A stretch of DNA of 64,000 nucleotides, taken from RGIG1828 sp045654685 (lineage in GTDB: Bacteria; Bacillota; Clostridia; UMGS1810). Below are positions 35,855 to 44,485 of the stretch, one piece after another (position 1 is the first letter of the stretch; every line of letters starts with the position of its first letter). The stretch is from assembly GCA_045654685.1 (NCBI GenBank), contig JAZONV010000100.1:1-64000 (forward strand). The letters run 5' to 3'. The position numbers and the translations under genes were made by a program. Below the pieces are notes generated by a model. The model was not told the origin of the DNA and did no database searches. It saw only the letters and a list, made by a program, of their open reading frames with translations.

Positions 35855-37591
35855 ATGAATATGGTTAATATTAAAATCAATGATAAAGACTACAGTGTTC
35901 CCGCTTCTTATACAATACTTGACGCTGCCAGAGAAGCAGGAATTAAAATCCCCACACTTTGTTATCTCAAAGATATAAACGAAATTGGTGCTTGCAGAAT
36001 GTGTCTTGTTGAAATTAAAGGAGCAAGAGCACTTCAGGCAGCTTGTGTATATCCCGTAAGTGAGGGCCTTGAAATTTATACTAATACTCCTAAAGTAAGA
36101 GGAGCAAGAAGAGATACACTTGAACTTATTCTTTCAAATCACGAAAAGAAATGTCTCACATGTATCAGAAGCAAAAATTGTGAACTTCAGGATCTTGCAG
36201 AGGAACTCGGTGTTGATGGTCTCAGATTTGAAGGTGAAAATATTCACTATGATCTTGACAACACATCAACTTCACTTGTTAGAGATAACAACAAGTGTGT
36301 GCTTTGCAGAAGATGTGTTTCTGCGTGTTCAAAACAGGCAATTTCAGTAATCACATGTGCTGAAAGAGGTTTCGCTACACATGTTACACCCACATATGAA
36401 AAAGAAATCAAAGATGTTGGTTGTATTTTCTGTGGTCAGTGTATTGTTTCATGTCCTGTTGGTGCACTTTATGAAAGAAACGATATTCCAAAAGTTATGA
36501 AAGCAATTGATAATCCTGAAAAACATGTTGTTGTTCAGACTGCACCTGCAGTAAGAGCAGCACTTGGAGAAGAATTTGGTCTTCCTATCGGAACACCTGT
36601 TACAGGAAAAATGGTTGCAGCATTAAAGAGACTCGGATTTGACAAAGTGTTTGACACAGATACAAGTGCCGATCTTACAATTATGGAAGAAGGAACAGAA
36701 TTTATAGAAAGATTCACCAAAGGGGAAAATCTTCCTATAATCACATCATGTTCACCCGGTTGGGTTAAATTCTGTGAACACTACTATCCCGAATTCATAG
36801 GAAATCTTTCAACATGTAAATCACCCATGGAAATGTTTGGTGCAATAATTAAATCTTATTATGCTGACAAGAGTGGCATTAACAAAGATGATATATATTC
36901 AGTTGCTATTATGCCCTGTACTTCAAAGAAATTTGAAGCAAGCAGAGATGAACATTCCTCAAGCGGTGCTCAGGATATTGATTGTTCACTTACAACAAGA
37001 GAACTTGCAAGAATGATCAAGCAGGCAGGTATTGATTTTGCATCCCTTCCTGATGAAGAATTTGATACTCCATTTGGTGAAGCATCCGGTGCCGGTGTTA
37101 TCTTTGGTACAACAGGTGGTGTTATGGAAGCTGCAATCAGAACAGTATATGAAGTTCTTGAAAAGAAACCTCTTGAAAACCTCAATATTGAACCTGTTCG
37201 TGGTCTTGAAGGTGTAAAAGAAGCAACACTTACAATTGCAGGCAAAGAAGTTAAAGTTGCAGTTGTTCACGGTACTGCAAATGCAAGAATCATTCTTGAT
37301 AAGATTAAAAACGGTGAACACTATGACTTTATTGAAATCATGGCTTGTCCCGGTGGATGTATCAATGGTGGTGGACAACCTATAGTTGATTCTTGCACAA
37401 GAGCAACTGTAGATGTTAAAGCTCTCAGAGCATCAGCACTTTATTCTGAAGATGAAAGAGCAACCATCAGAAAATCTCATGAAAACCCTGCAATCCAGGA
37501 ACTTTACAAAGAATTCCTCGGAGAACCATGTGGTCATAAATCACATGAACTTCTTCACACACATTATGTTGACAGATCGGACAAAAAATAA
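35855..37591 (+). CDS. hydA: [FeFe]-hydrogenase catalytic subunit
   Basis: 578 residues; reduces protons to H2 at the H-cluster. An N-terminal plant-type [2Fe-2S] domain (IGACRMCLVEIKGAR) is followed by the His/Cys cluster motif HEKKCLTCIRSKNC. Next are two [4Fe-4S] motifs (CVLCRRCVSACSK, CIFCGQCIVSCPVG). The H-domain has intact loops: TSCSPGW (residues 297-303), MPCTSKKFEA, and EIMACPGGCINGGGQP. With hydC and hydB it makes the trimeric NAD-dependent enzyme. Maturation genes hydE, hydF and hydG are not in the window. The last codons overlap a strong promoter for the next gene. Confidence 0.97.
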   Translation: MNMVNIKINDKDYSVPASYTILDAAREAGIKIPTLCYLKDINEIGACRMCLVEIKGARALQAACVYPVSEGLEIYTNTPKVRGARRDTLELILSNHEKKCLTCIRSKNCELQDLAEELGVDGLRFEGENIHYDLDNTSTSLVRDNNKCVLCRRCVSACSKQAISVITCAERGFATHVTPTYEKEIKDVGCIFCGQCIVSCPVGALYERNDIPKVMKAIDNPEKHVVVQTAPAVRAALGEEFGLPIGTPVTGKMVAALKRLGFDKVFDTDTSADLTIMEEGTEFIERFTKGENLPIITSCSPGWVKFCEHYYPEFIGNLSTCKSPMEMFGAIIKSYYADKSGINKDDIYSVAIMPCTSKKFEASRDEHSSSGAQDIDCSLTTRELARMIKQAGIDFASLPDEEFDTPFGEASGAGVIFGTTGGVMEAAIRTVYEVLEKKPLENLNIEPVRGLEGVKEATLTIAGKEVKVAVVHGTANARIILDKIKNGEHYDFIEIMACPGGCINGGGQPIVDSCTRATVDVKALRASALYSEDERATIRKSHENPAIQELYKEFLGEPCGHKSHELLHTHYVDRSDKK

Positions 37592-37597
37592 TATAAT
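37569..37597 (+). promoter_or_regulatory. Perfect-consensus sigma-A promoter overlapping the hydA 3' end
   Basis: TTGACA (37569-37574), 17-bp spacer, TATAAT (37592-37597): both hexamers match consensus exactly. The -35 and spacer lie inside the last codons of hydA. It drives the ThrE-like genes downstream. Confidence 0.8.
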
Positions 37598-37599
37598 AT

Positions 37600-37619
37600 A
37601 TGTATCAGAAGTGATACAT
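37600..37619 (+). promoter_or_regulatory. Putative operator: inverted repeat at the transcription start
   Basis: ATGTATCA (37600-37607), GAAG, TGATACAT (37612-37619): a perfect 8-bp inverted repeat located 2 bp after the -10, over the expected +1. A repressor bound here would block the consensus promoter. The RNA could also form a short 5' hairpin with a GAAG loop. No regulator is identified. Confidence 0.55.
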
Positions 37620-37631
37620 TGATGCGGTAAT

Positions 37632-37698
37632 AATCCCCTCAGATAAGAGCCTTGGAAATGATTAATATTTTTCAATCCTCATCTGCGGGGATTTTCGC
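37632..37698 (+). terminator. Long-loop hairpin after hydA / in the ThrE leader
   Basis: AATCCCC-T-CAGAT (37632-37644) pairs with ATCTG-C-GGGGATT (37681-37693) with one mismatch, and TTTTCGCTT follows. It could terminate hydC-hydA readthrough or act as an attenuator, because it lies between the promoter at 37569 and the GTG start at 37724. Confidence 0.5.
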
Positions 37699-37723
37699 TT
37701 GTGTAAATTATGGAGGTGCGCAC

Positions 37724-38488
37724 GTGACTGAAAATAGTTTGCGATACAATAATATACTTAAAATTTTAATGTCATATGCGAGAATGATGATTCAAAGCGG
37801 TGCTGAAATTAACAGAGTTGAGGATACTATTTGTCGTATAGGCATGTCATATGGCATATCAAAAATAAGTGTTTTTGCAATAACAACAAGTCTTGTTATC
37901 ACTATTGTTGATCTTGACGGACATTCATATACAAGGTCAAAACGAATAGTTTCATCTGCTACAACAGATTTTACAAAACTGGAACTTCTAAATAGCTTGA
38001 GCAGAGCAAAATGTAATAATGAAGTTGATGATGTTGAATTTGAAAATAAATTTTTAGAGATTAAAAATTCCACCGATAGAAAGATAAAATTTTACATAGG
38101 AAGTATGATTTCAGCAGGAGCATTTACATTGTTTTTTGGTGGAAATGGTTATGATGCATTTGTTGCTGTGCTGTTTTCATTACTTATATATTTTATTGAT
38201 GATAAATTCAAAAAATATTGTCCCAATATTATGATGTTCAATTTTATTACTGCATTTATCGTTGGATTGGGAATATCTGTGGTGTCACGTTTTTTCGGGC
38301 TTAATGCTGATAAAATAGTTATAGGTGATATAATGCTTTTGATTCCCGGTGTTGCATTTACAAATTCTATGCGCAATCTTTTGGTGGGAGATACTCTTGC
38401 CGGAGTTATGCGTCTTGTGGAAACTGTTCTTTGGGCAGCAGCCCTTGCAGTAGGCTTTGTGCTTTCAATGATGATTGTGGGGGTGTGA
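37724..38488 (+). CDS. ThrE-family threonine/serine exporter, N-terminal half
   Basis: 254 residues. The N-terminal soluble region (MSYARMMIQSGAEINRVEDTICRIG, then VFAITTSLVITIVDLDGH) belongs to the ThrE hydrolase-like domain. About five membrane segments follow, from GSMISAGAFTLFFGGNG onward, including IMLLIPGVAFTNSMRNLL. In these two-gene forms the second half is a separate protein, here the next gene. The start is GTG 37724 after GGAGGTG (37712-37718). It probably exports threonine or serine, or an unknown small molecule. Confidence 0.85.
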   Translation: MTENSLRYNNILKILMSYARMMIQSGAEINRVEDTICRIGMSYGISKISVFAITTSLVITIVDLDGHSYTRSKRIVSSATTDFTKLELLNSLSRAKCNNEVDDVEFENKFLEIKNSTDRKIKFYIGSMISAGAFTLFFGGNGYDAFVAVLFSLLIYFIDDKFKKYCPNIMMFNFITAFIVGLGISVVSRFFGLNADKIVIGDIMLLIPGVAFTNSMRNLLVGDTLAGVMRLVETVLWAAALAVGFVLSMMIVGV

Positions 38489-38491
38489 TAT

Positions 38492-38944
38492 ATGTCAAAA
38501 GATATTATACAGTTAATTGCGGCGCTTTTTGGTGCGATGGGATTTGCTATTGTCTTTAATGTTCGTCGACCTCTTGTGATATATGGCGCCCTTGGAGGAT
38601 TCCTGAGCTGGGGATTGTTTCTGGTGATGGAGGATATATTTACCAATCCTTTTATTGCTTGTCTGATTTCATCGGCTTTCTCTGCTTTTTATGCTGAAGT
38701 TATGGCCCGGATAAAAAAGACACCTGCAAGTGTATATTTTATTCCATCTCTGATTCCTCATGTTCCGGGTGGTTCTTTGTTTTATTGCATGAGTGGTGCT
38801 GTTAAATCTGACTGGGCTTCGTTCAGAGATTACGGAATAACTACTTTGCAATATGCATTTGGGATTGCCTGCGGAATTAGTTTCGCTTGGACAATATGGT
38901 ATATGGTCCAAAAGATTATTTCTGAAAAAACAAAAAATGCGTGA
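38492..38944 (+). CDS. ThrE-family exporter, C-terminal half (DUF3815 type)
   Basis: 150 residues and about four membrane segments (LIAALFGAMGFAIVFNVRRPL, a central SSAFSAFYAEVMARIKKTPA, then IPSLIPHVPGGSLFYCMSGA). Its start is 3 bp after the stop of the N-terminal half. The split organisation is common in Clostridia; the two halves presumably form one transporter. Confidence 0.85.
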   Translation: MSKDIIQLIAALFGAMGFAIVFNVRRPLVIYGALGGFLSWGLFLVMEDIFTNPFIACLISSAFSAFYAEVMARIKKTPASVYFIPSLIPHVPGGSLFYCMSGAVKSDWASFRDYGITTLQYAFGIACGISFAWTIWYMVQKIISEKTKNA

Positions 38945-38951
38945 GGGTATT

Positions 38952-39380
38952 ATGGTAAAAAGGATATTTTATACGTTAGCAACTGTTTTGTGGATGATAG
39001 TTATTTTTATGATGTCATCACAGACTGCTGAAATTTCAGGTGGACATAGTTCGGGAATAGCTCAAAAAATCATATGTTTTTTTATTAAAAACCCATCTTC
39101 TGACGTTGTTGATTTGTTAGAGATGATTATCAGGAAATTTTGCCATTTTTTTGAGTATGCCGTTTTGTATTTTTTCTGCTATAAAACTTTGACATCATAT
39201 GGACTTAAAGGACGAAATATGATCTATGCCGTTTTAATACCGATTATATTTGCGGTATCTGATGAAATTCATCAGTATTTTGTTCCCGGAAGAGCATGCA
39301 GATTATTTGATGTGATGATAGATGCATCAGGAGTAATGTTTTCGTATCTTATGGTTCGTTTTTGTTTAAGAAAAAATTAG
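38952..39380 (+). CDS. VanZ family membrane protein
   Basis: 142 residues, about four membrane segments. VanZ-like signature: MIVIFMMSSQTAEISGGHS at the first helix, then MIIRKFCHFFEYAVLYFFCY and ISDEIHQYFVPGRACRLFD-type sequence (FAVSDEIHQYFVPGR) ahead of the last helix. VanZ relatives give low-level teicoplanin resistance in some hosts; the general function is unknown. ATG 38952 with GAGGGT upstream; 7 bp from the previous gene. Confidence 0.88.
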   Translation: MVKRIFYTLATVLWMIVIFMMSSQTAEISGGHSSGIAQKIICFFIKNPSSDVVDLLEMIIRKFCHFFEYAVLYFFCYKTLTSYGLKGRNMIYAVLIPIIFAVSDEIHQYFVPGRACRLFDVMIDASGVMFSYLMVRFCLRKN

Positions 39381-39454
39381 CTTTATATTTTTGTATAAAA
39401 TCGGATAATTCACCAATACTTAAATTAGTATTTATTTAGAATTGGAGAATTGTT

Positions 39455-40705
39455 GTGTCAAAAATTATAATAAATTCATCAAGATCGCTTAATGGTGATG
39501 TTGAAATATCAGGATCAAAAAATTCAGCTTTGCCGGTTCTTGCAGCTTGTCTTCTTACAAATGGTATAAATATTTTAGAAAACATACCTGATATAAGTGA
39601 TATAAAAGTAATGTGCCAAATAATGGAAATTCTTGGATGTGATGTAAAAAAAGACAATGATCGTCTTATAATAGATTCAAGAAATGCCAAACCCAATACC
39701 ATTCCATATGAATTAACGGGCAGAATAAGAGCGTCGTTTCTTGTTGCCGGACCATTGCTTGCACGATTTGGGACAGCAAAAATTGCCCTTCCGGGAGGAT
39801 GCACTATAGGCACAAGACCTGTAGATCTTCATCTTAAAGGGTTTATATCGTTAGGGTGTGAATATGGTATTAGTGATGGATATGTGGTTGTATCCGGAAA
39901 ATATTTGAAAGGCAAGAATATCTATCTTGATTTTCCGTCTGTTGGAGCAACACAAAATATTATAATGGCATCTGTTCTTGCAAAAGGAACAACTGTTATA
40001 GAAAATTGTGCCTCTGAACCGGAGGTTTGTGATTTGATTGACTTTTTGAATAAATGCGGTGCTGAAATAAAAGGGGCAGGAACCGATAAGATTGTAATTG
40101 ATGGTGTGGATAATCTTACCTCTGCCAATCACAGAATCATTCCTGACAGAATTGAAGCCGGAACATTTATGGCTGCAGCTGTTGCAACATTTGGAAATAT
40201 AAAACTAAAAAATATAAATCCGTCTCATCTTTCATCGGTAACATCAAAACTAAATGAGATAGGCGCAAAAGTGTGCGAGTTTTCAAATGAAATTAGTGTT
40301 TGTTGTGATAAAATAACGAACCCGACAGATATCAAAACTTTGCCGTTTCCGGGTTTCCCCACAGATATGCAATCACAAGTTGCTGCACTTCTATGTAATG
40401 TTCATGGTACGTCTGTTATCACAGAAACTGTGTTTGAAAACAGATTTATGTATGTTCCTGAACTTATCCGCATGAACGCTGATATAAGGGTGGATGGAAG
40501 GGTTGCAGTAATTAATGGAAATTCCCGTCTTGTAGGTGCAGAAGTTAATGCAACTGACTTACGAGCCGGTGCTGCTCTTGTGATTGCCGGACTATCAGCC
40601 AAAGGAAGGACAATCGTTAATAATGCCGAGTATTTAGACAGAGGATATTGTAATTTTACAAAAAAACTTTCTTTTCTTTGTGCTGATGTATATATAGAAG
40701 AATAA
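39455..40705 (+). CDS. murA: UDP-N-acetylglucosamine 1-carboxyvinyltransferase
   Basis: Transfers enolpyruvate from PEP to UDP-GlcNAc, the first committed step of peptidoglycan synthesis; cytoplasmic; the target of fosfomycin. The 416 residues match the family. SGSKNSALPVLAA carries the catalytic Lys region. The active-site cysteine is C116 in GGCTIGTRPVDLH, so the fosfomycin-sensitive Cys form is present. RAGAALVIAGLSAKGRT lies near the C-terminus. The start is GTG 39455 with GGAGAAT upstream. Firmicutes often have two paralogues; which one this is cannot be told here. Confidence 0.96.
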   Translation: MSKIIINSSRSLNGDVEISGSKNSALPVLAACLLTNGINILENIPDISDIKVMCQIMEILGCDVKKDNDRLIIDSRNAKPNTIPYELTGRIRASFLVAGPLLARFGTAKIALPGGCTIGTRPVDLHLKGFISLGCEYGISDGYVVVSGKYLKGKNIYLDFPSVGATQNIIMASVLAKGTTVIENCASEPEVCDLIDFLNKCGAEIKGAGTDKIVIDGVDNLTSANHRIIPDRIEAGTFMAAAVATFGNIKLKNINPSHLSSVTSKLNEIGAKVCEFSNEISVCCDKITNPTDIKTLPFPGFPTDMQSQVAALLCNVHGTSVITETVFENRFMYVPELIRMNADIRVDGRVAVINGNSRLVGAEVNATDLRAGAALVIAGLSAKGRTIVNNAEYLDRGYCNFTKKLSFLCADVYIEE

Positions 40706-40744
40706 CATTTTGATTAATACTCATATATTATAATGGTGATATAT

Positions 40745-41401
40745 ATGAGTGAAAACAAAAAAATAAAAATAGTTATATTAATATTAGTGCTTGTATCACT
40801 ATTAGCAACTATGTTTATAAAATGGATGGAGATATTTATATTTCCCAGAGGTGCAGAAGTTCTTCATTCATATGCTGAAACAAATATGTTTGAAATTCTA
40901 AACTCGACGATTTCGGAGGTTGTTGAAAAATATTCTATAAAATATGAAGATATTGTTGAGATTAAATATGACCAATTTGGTGTGATCAGTTCCATAAGCG
41001 TCAATTACAGTTTAGTAAATAGAATAAAATCAGAGATATCAATGATAATTTCTGAAAAACTTTCAAATCAGGATGAAATTCCTGTATATATTCCTCTTGG
41101 TGCTTTTTCGAGAAATATGTATCTTATAGGAAAGGGACCTAAAATCAAATTTATTCTTGTTCAGCGTGGCGTTGTGAACACAGATCTTGTTCATAGCTTT
41201 GAAAGTGCAGGAATAAACCAAACAATGCACACAATAGAGGTTTCAATCGATGCTGACGTTGCATTGATGATACCTTTTTACAATACACACACATATATGA
41301 AAACTACAGCAATTTTATCCCAAACTATTATTAACGGGCAATGCCCGGACGGGTATCTTAATTTATACAAAGGAGAAATGATGGGTGACGGACAATATTA
41401 A
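40745..41401 (+). CDS. yunB: Sporulation protein YunB
   Basis: 218 residues with one N-terminal membrane helix (IVILILVLVSLLATMFI). Family traits are AEVLHSYAETNMFEILNSTI, then VNYSLVNRIKSEISMII, VEVSIDADVALMIPF-type sequence and ILSQTIINGQCPDGYLNL at the end. In Bacillus subtilis yunB is expressed in the mother cell under SigE. It supports a sporulating host. ATG 40745 follows GGTGAT closely; ATG 40733 has no ribosome binding site. The end overlaps the next gene by 17 bp. Confidence 0.85.
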   Translation: MSENKKIKIVILILVLVSLLATMFIKWMEIFIFPRGAEVLHSYAETNMFEILNSTISEVVEKYSIKYEDIVEIKYDQFGVISSISVNYSLVNRIKSEISMIISEKLSNQDEIPVYIPLGAFSRNMYLIGKGPKIKFILVQRGVVNTDLVHSFESAGINQTMHTIEVSIDADVALMIPFYNTHTYMKTTAILSQTIINGQCPDGYLNLYKGEMMGDGQY

Positions 41402-42038
41402 CTATAATCACATTGTAGAGTATCTTACAAAAACACTTCCTGATACAAAAGGTTATCTTAAAGAGATGGAGGAATATGCACATGCAAATAATGTTCCCAT
41501 TATCCAAAAAGAAGTGAGATGTTTTCTCGGAATGTTGATGAAATATAAAACGCCCGGAAACGTATTGGAACTCGGTACTGCAATAGGGTATTCATCATTG
41601 TTTTTTTCAGACTACATTCTTCCCGAGAGCAAAATTATAACATTTGAACGTGATGAAGAGTATTATGCCATTGCAATGGATAATATAAAAAAAGCAGGAA
41701 AAGAAAATGTAATAGAAATTGTTTTCGGAGATGCATATGAGAATGTTAAAAAAGTTACCGGAAAATATGATATGATTTTTATGGATGCTAATAAGTCTAT
41801 GTATAAGTATTATTATGACACTTTATTTCCTCTTTTAAATGTTGGTGGAATAATAGTGTGTGATAATATTTTGTATAAGGGTATGATATCAAATGATGAT
41901 CTTGCCCCAAGAAAGCAAAATACAATAATAACAAATATTAGAGATTTTCTTGATTTTCTTTCTCACAATCCCAAACTTGAAACATCAATCATACCGATTG
42001 GTGATGGAGTATCCGTATCGGTTAAACTTTCAGAATAG
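41385..42038 (+). CDS. trmR: tRNA 5-hydroxyuridine O-methyltransferase (YrrM/TrmR-like)
   Basis: 217 residues, class I SAM-dependent O-methyltransferase. The SAM motif is VLELGTAIGYSSLFF, followed by IITFERDEEYYAIAMDNI, then YDMIFMDANKSMYKYYYD and GGIIVCDNILYKG. TrmR methylates 5-hydroxyuridine at the tRNA wobble position to mo5U. The gene for the hydroxylation step (U32 family) follows 12 bp later, as in the Bacillus yrrMNO locus, and supports this over a generic caffeoyl-CoA-type methyltransferase. The start is GTG 41385 with AGGAG at 41371-41375. Confidence 0.85.
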   Translation: MTDNINYNHIVEYLTKTLPDTKGYLKEMEEYAHANNVPIIQKEVRCFLGMLMKYKTPGNVLELGTAIGYSSLFFSDYILPESKIITFERDEEYYAIAMDNIKKAGKENVIEIVFGDAYENVKKVTGKYDMIFMDANKSMYKYYYDTLFPLLNVGGIIVCDNILYKGMISNDDLAPRKQNTIITNIRDFLDFLSHNPKLETSIIPIGDGVSVSVKLSE

Positions 42039-42050
42039 GAGATAATGCAT

Positions 42051-43283
42051 ATGAAAAATAAAGTTGAATTACTTGCACCTGCCGGAAGTCTTCAAAAGCT
42101 TAAATATGCTATAGAATATGGGGCAGATGCCGTGTATATAGGTGGAGAGGCTTTTTCCTTGCGTGTTGCGGCAAAAAACTTTTCTCTTGATGAAATAAAA
42201 GAAGGAATTGAGTTTGCTCACGAAAGAGGGAAAAAAGTATATATTACAGCAAATATCATTCCGCATAACGATGATTTAAAAGAATTTCCGGCTTTTGTAA
42301 GAGAAGTCGATTCGCTTGGTGCAGATGCAATTATTGTTTCTGATTTGGGGGCCTTTGCCATTGTAAAAGAAGTTGCTCCTGATTTGGAAATACATATAAG
42401 CACTCAGGCTAATAATACAAATTACATGAGCGCAAAAATGTGGTACGAGCTTGGAGCAAAAAGAGTTGTTTTGGCAAGAGATCTTTCTTTTGAGGAAATC
42501 AGAGAAATCAGAGAAAAAATTAGCGAAGATGAAGAACTTGAGTGTTTTGTTCATGGTGCAATGTGTGTATCATATAGCGGACGTTGCTTGCTTAGTAATT
42601 ACCTGACTCACAGAGATGCCAATAAAGGTGCTTGTTCTCACCCTTGCAGATGGAAGTATTTTCTTATGGAAGAAAAAAGACCCGGTGAATATATGCCTGT
42701 TTTTGAAAATGACAGAGGAACATTTCTCTATAATTCCAAGGATCTTTGCATGGTGAAATATATTCCCGATTTGATAAATGCAGGAATAACCAGCTTTAAA
42801 ATTGAAGGGAGAGTTAAAAATGAGCTGTATGTTGCAACCGTTGTAGGTGCATACAGAAGAGCGATTGATGCATATTATGCAGACCCTGAAAACTTTAAGG
42901 TTGATGATGAAATTTTAGAAGAACTTGAAAAGGTTAGTCATAGAGAATATACAACAGGATTTTATTATGGAAAGCCCGATGAAAACAATCAGCTTTATAC
43001 AAGTAATACCTACATTCAGGACTATACAATTGTCGGTGTTGTGACAGACTATGACGAAAAAACAAAAATTGCAACAATAGAGCAAAGAAACAGATTTTTT
43101 AAAGGCGAAGAACTTGAAGTGATTTCTCCGAATCTCCCTTCTTTTGCGTTTTCGTCGAATTATATGAAAAATGAATCTGATGAAGATATTGAAGTTGCGC
43201 CACATCCACAGATGACAGTTAAATTAATGATAGAAAAAAAAGTTGTTCCATACAGTATTATCAGAAAAAAAGTTGTTGAATAG
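42051..43283 (+). CDS. trhP: U32 family protein, tRNA wobble uridine hydroxylation (TrhP-like)
   Basis: 410 residues. Peptidase family U32 by annotation tradition: ELLAPAGSLQKLKYAIEYGA at the start, the signature EDEELECFVHGAMCVSYSGR, the cysteines of GACSHPCRWKY, and the C-terminal domain YDEKTKIATIEQRNRF. TrhP-type members make 5-hydroxyuridine in tRNA from prephenate; the neighbouring methyltransferase supports that. Bacillus has two fused-function copies (YrrN, YrrO); only one is seen here. ATG 42051 is better spaced from AGGAG (42037-42041) than ATG 42045. Confidence 0.88.
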   Translation: MKNKVELLAPAGSLQKLKYAIEYGADAVYIGGEAFSLRVAAKNFSLDEIKEGIEFAHERGKKVYITANIIPHNDDLKEFPAFVREVDSLGADAIIVSDLGAFAIVKEVAPDLEIHISTQANNTNYMSAKMWYELGAKRVVLARDLSFEEIREIREKISEDEELECFVHGAMCVSYSGRCLLSNYLTHRDANKGACSHPCRWKYFLMEEKRPGEYMPVFENDRGTFLYNSKDLCMVKYIPDLINAGITSFKIEGRVKNELYVATVVGAYRRAIDAYYADPENFKVDDEILEELEKVSHREYTTGFYYGKPDENNQLYTSNTYIQDYTIVGVVTDYDEKTKIATIEQRNRFFKGEELEVISPNLPSFAFSSNYMKNESDEDIEVAPHPQMTVKLMIEKKVVPYSIIRKKVVE

Positions 43284-43512
43284 TTCATGGTTTTATGTAT
43301 AATTATTTTCATATTGATAATAATATAATCGTAATCAGTCGGAAATTTTAATTAAGTTTTGATAATGTAAATCTGTATGATAGCATATTTTGAGATGAGT
43401 ATGTTTGGTTTTAATTTAAAGTATACAGTAAAATCAAAACAAAAAGTTTACCAAGATTGATTATGTTCACAAGCGTCAAAAATGTGTTTTTGAACGCAGA
43501 AATGTGAAAATG

Positions 43513-43566
43513 AAAAAGACAGACTTCAAATGATATAAATCATGTGAAATCTGTCTTTTTTTCGTT
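43513..43566. terminator. Bidirectional terminator between trhP and the ZIP gene
   Basis: AAAAAGACAGA...TTC (43513-43527) pairs with GAA...TCTGTCTTTTT (43546-43560) with one small internal mismatch, and T-runs exist on both strands. The gap 43284-43512 upstream is AT-rich, holds a weak GCGTCAAAAA/TTTTTGAACGC hairpin (43473-43497) and no gene. Confidence 0.8.
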
Positions 43567-43576
43567 AACTTTAATA

Positions 43577-44335
43577 TTAACCCAAGTAGAAATCAATTAT
43601 AAGCATCATACAAAAACCTGCAAGAAGCATATATGTTGAACTTCTTTCTCCACCGTGTGAATGAGTTTCGGGAATCATTTCATCGCTTATAACATAAAGC
43701 ATTGTTCCTCCGGCAAAAGCAAGGGCGAAGGGGAGAAGTGCATTTGAAATACTTACGGCAAAATATCCTATGAATGTTCCTATGATTTCGATAATTCCTG
43801 TAAATGATGCGATCAATATGGTTCGCTTCTTGCTCATTCCTGCGGCAATCATAGGAGCTATTATTACCATGCCTTCGGGAATGTTCTGTAGTGCAATTCC
43901 TCCGGCGATTGTAAGTGCTTCTGCTGTGTTATCAGTTCCGAATCCGACTCCGGCGGCAATACCTTCCGGAAGATTATGTATTGCAATAGCCATAACAAAG
44001 AGAAGTATCTTATTTAACTTATCTGCATTATCAGGATGATTTTCTATGTCTGTTCCGGATAGTCTGTGAAGATGGGGAACAGCTTTATCCATAAGATTTA
44101 GTAAAAGAGCACCTGAAAATACGCCAATTATTGTGATGGATACAGGGTGTACTGTTCCAAGCTCAAGAGATGGCATAATAAGACCATATACAGCTGCACA
44201 AAGCATAACTCCTGCTGCAAAAGAAAGAACAAGATCACATAGCTTGTGTGACATATTTTTAAACATAAATCCTATGAGAGCCCCGATTATTGTCGCACCA
44301 CCGACACCGAGAGCAGTTAATAATACTATTGTCAT
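43577..44335 (-). CDS. ZIP family metal transporter
   Basis: 252 residues, about eight membrane segments. ZIP metal-site helices are clear: AIAIHNLPEGIAAGVGFG and GGIALQNIPEGMVIIAPM, with the His-Asn-x-Pro-Glu-Gly signature in the first. The final segments have DEMIPETHSHGGERS. It imports zinc or another divalent metal. GAGGTT lies upstream of the ATG on the minus strand. It stands alone, between terminators on both sides. Confidence 0.93.
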   Translation of the reverse strand: MTIVLLTALGVGGATIIGALIGFMFKNMSHKLCDLVLSFAAGVMLCAAVYGLIMPSLELGTVHPVSITIIGVFSGALLLNLMDKAVPHLHRLSGTDIENHPDNADKLNKILLFVMAIAIHNLPEGIAAGVGFGTDNTAEALTIAGGIALQNIPEGMVIIAPMIAAGMSKKRTILIASFTGIIEIIGTFIGYFAVSISNALLPFALAFAGGTMLYVISDEMIPETHSHGGERSSTYMLLAGFCMMLIIDFYLG

Positions 44336-44429
44336 AATAATAACCTCGCATATAGAATATTTTGTCTTTATTTTATATCAAACATTCAAATAAATCAATA
44401 CTAATTTTATATTCAAACAGATACAGTAA

Positions 44430-44464
44430 AAAGCCCGTAATCACTAATTATGATTACGGGCTTT
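44430..44464 (-). terminator. Terminator of the uraA-upp operon
   Basis: AAAGCCCGTAATCA and TGATTACGGGCTTT form a perfect 14-bp stem with a 7-nt loop. On the minus strand it is followed by TTTTTACTG, and it lies 22 bp after the upp stop. Confidence 0.9.
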
Positions 44465-44485
44465 GTTTTATGGGCAATACTAAGA

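Noticed and set aside
37600..37723. T-box or known riboswitch before the ThrE genes
   Set aside because: No T-box antiterminator sequence (TGGNACCGCG type) or other familiar aptamer core is visible; only a hairpin can be supported.
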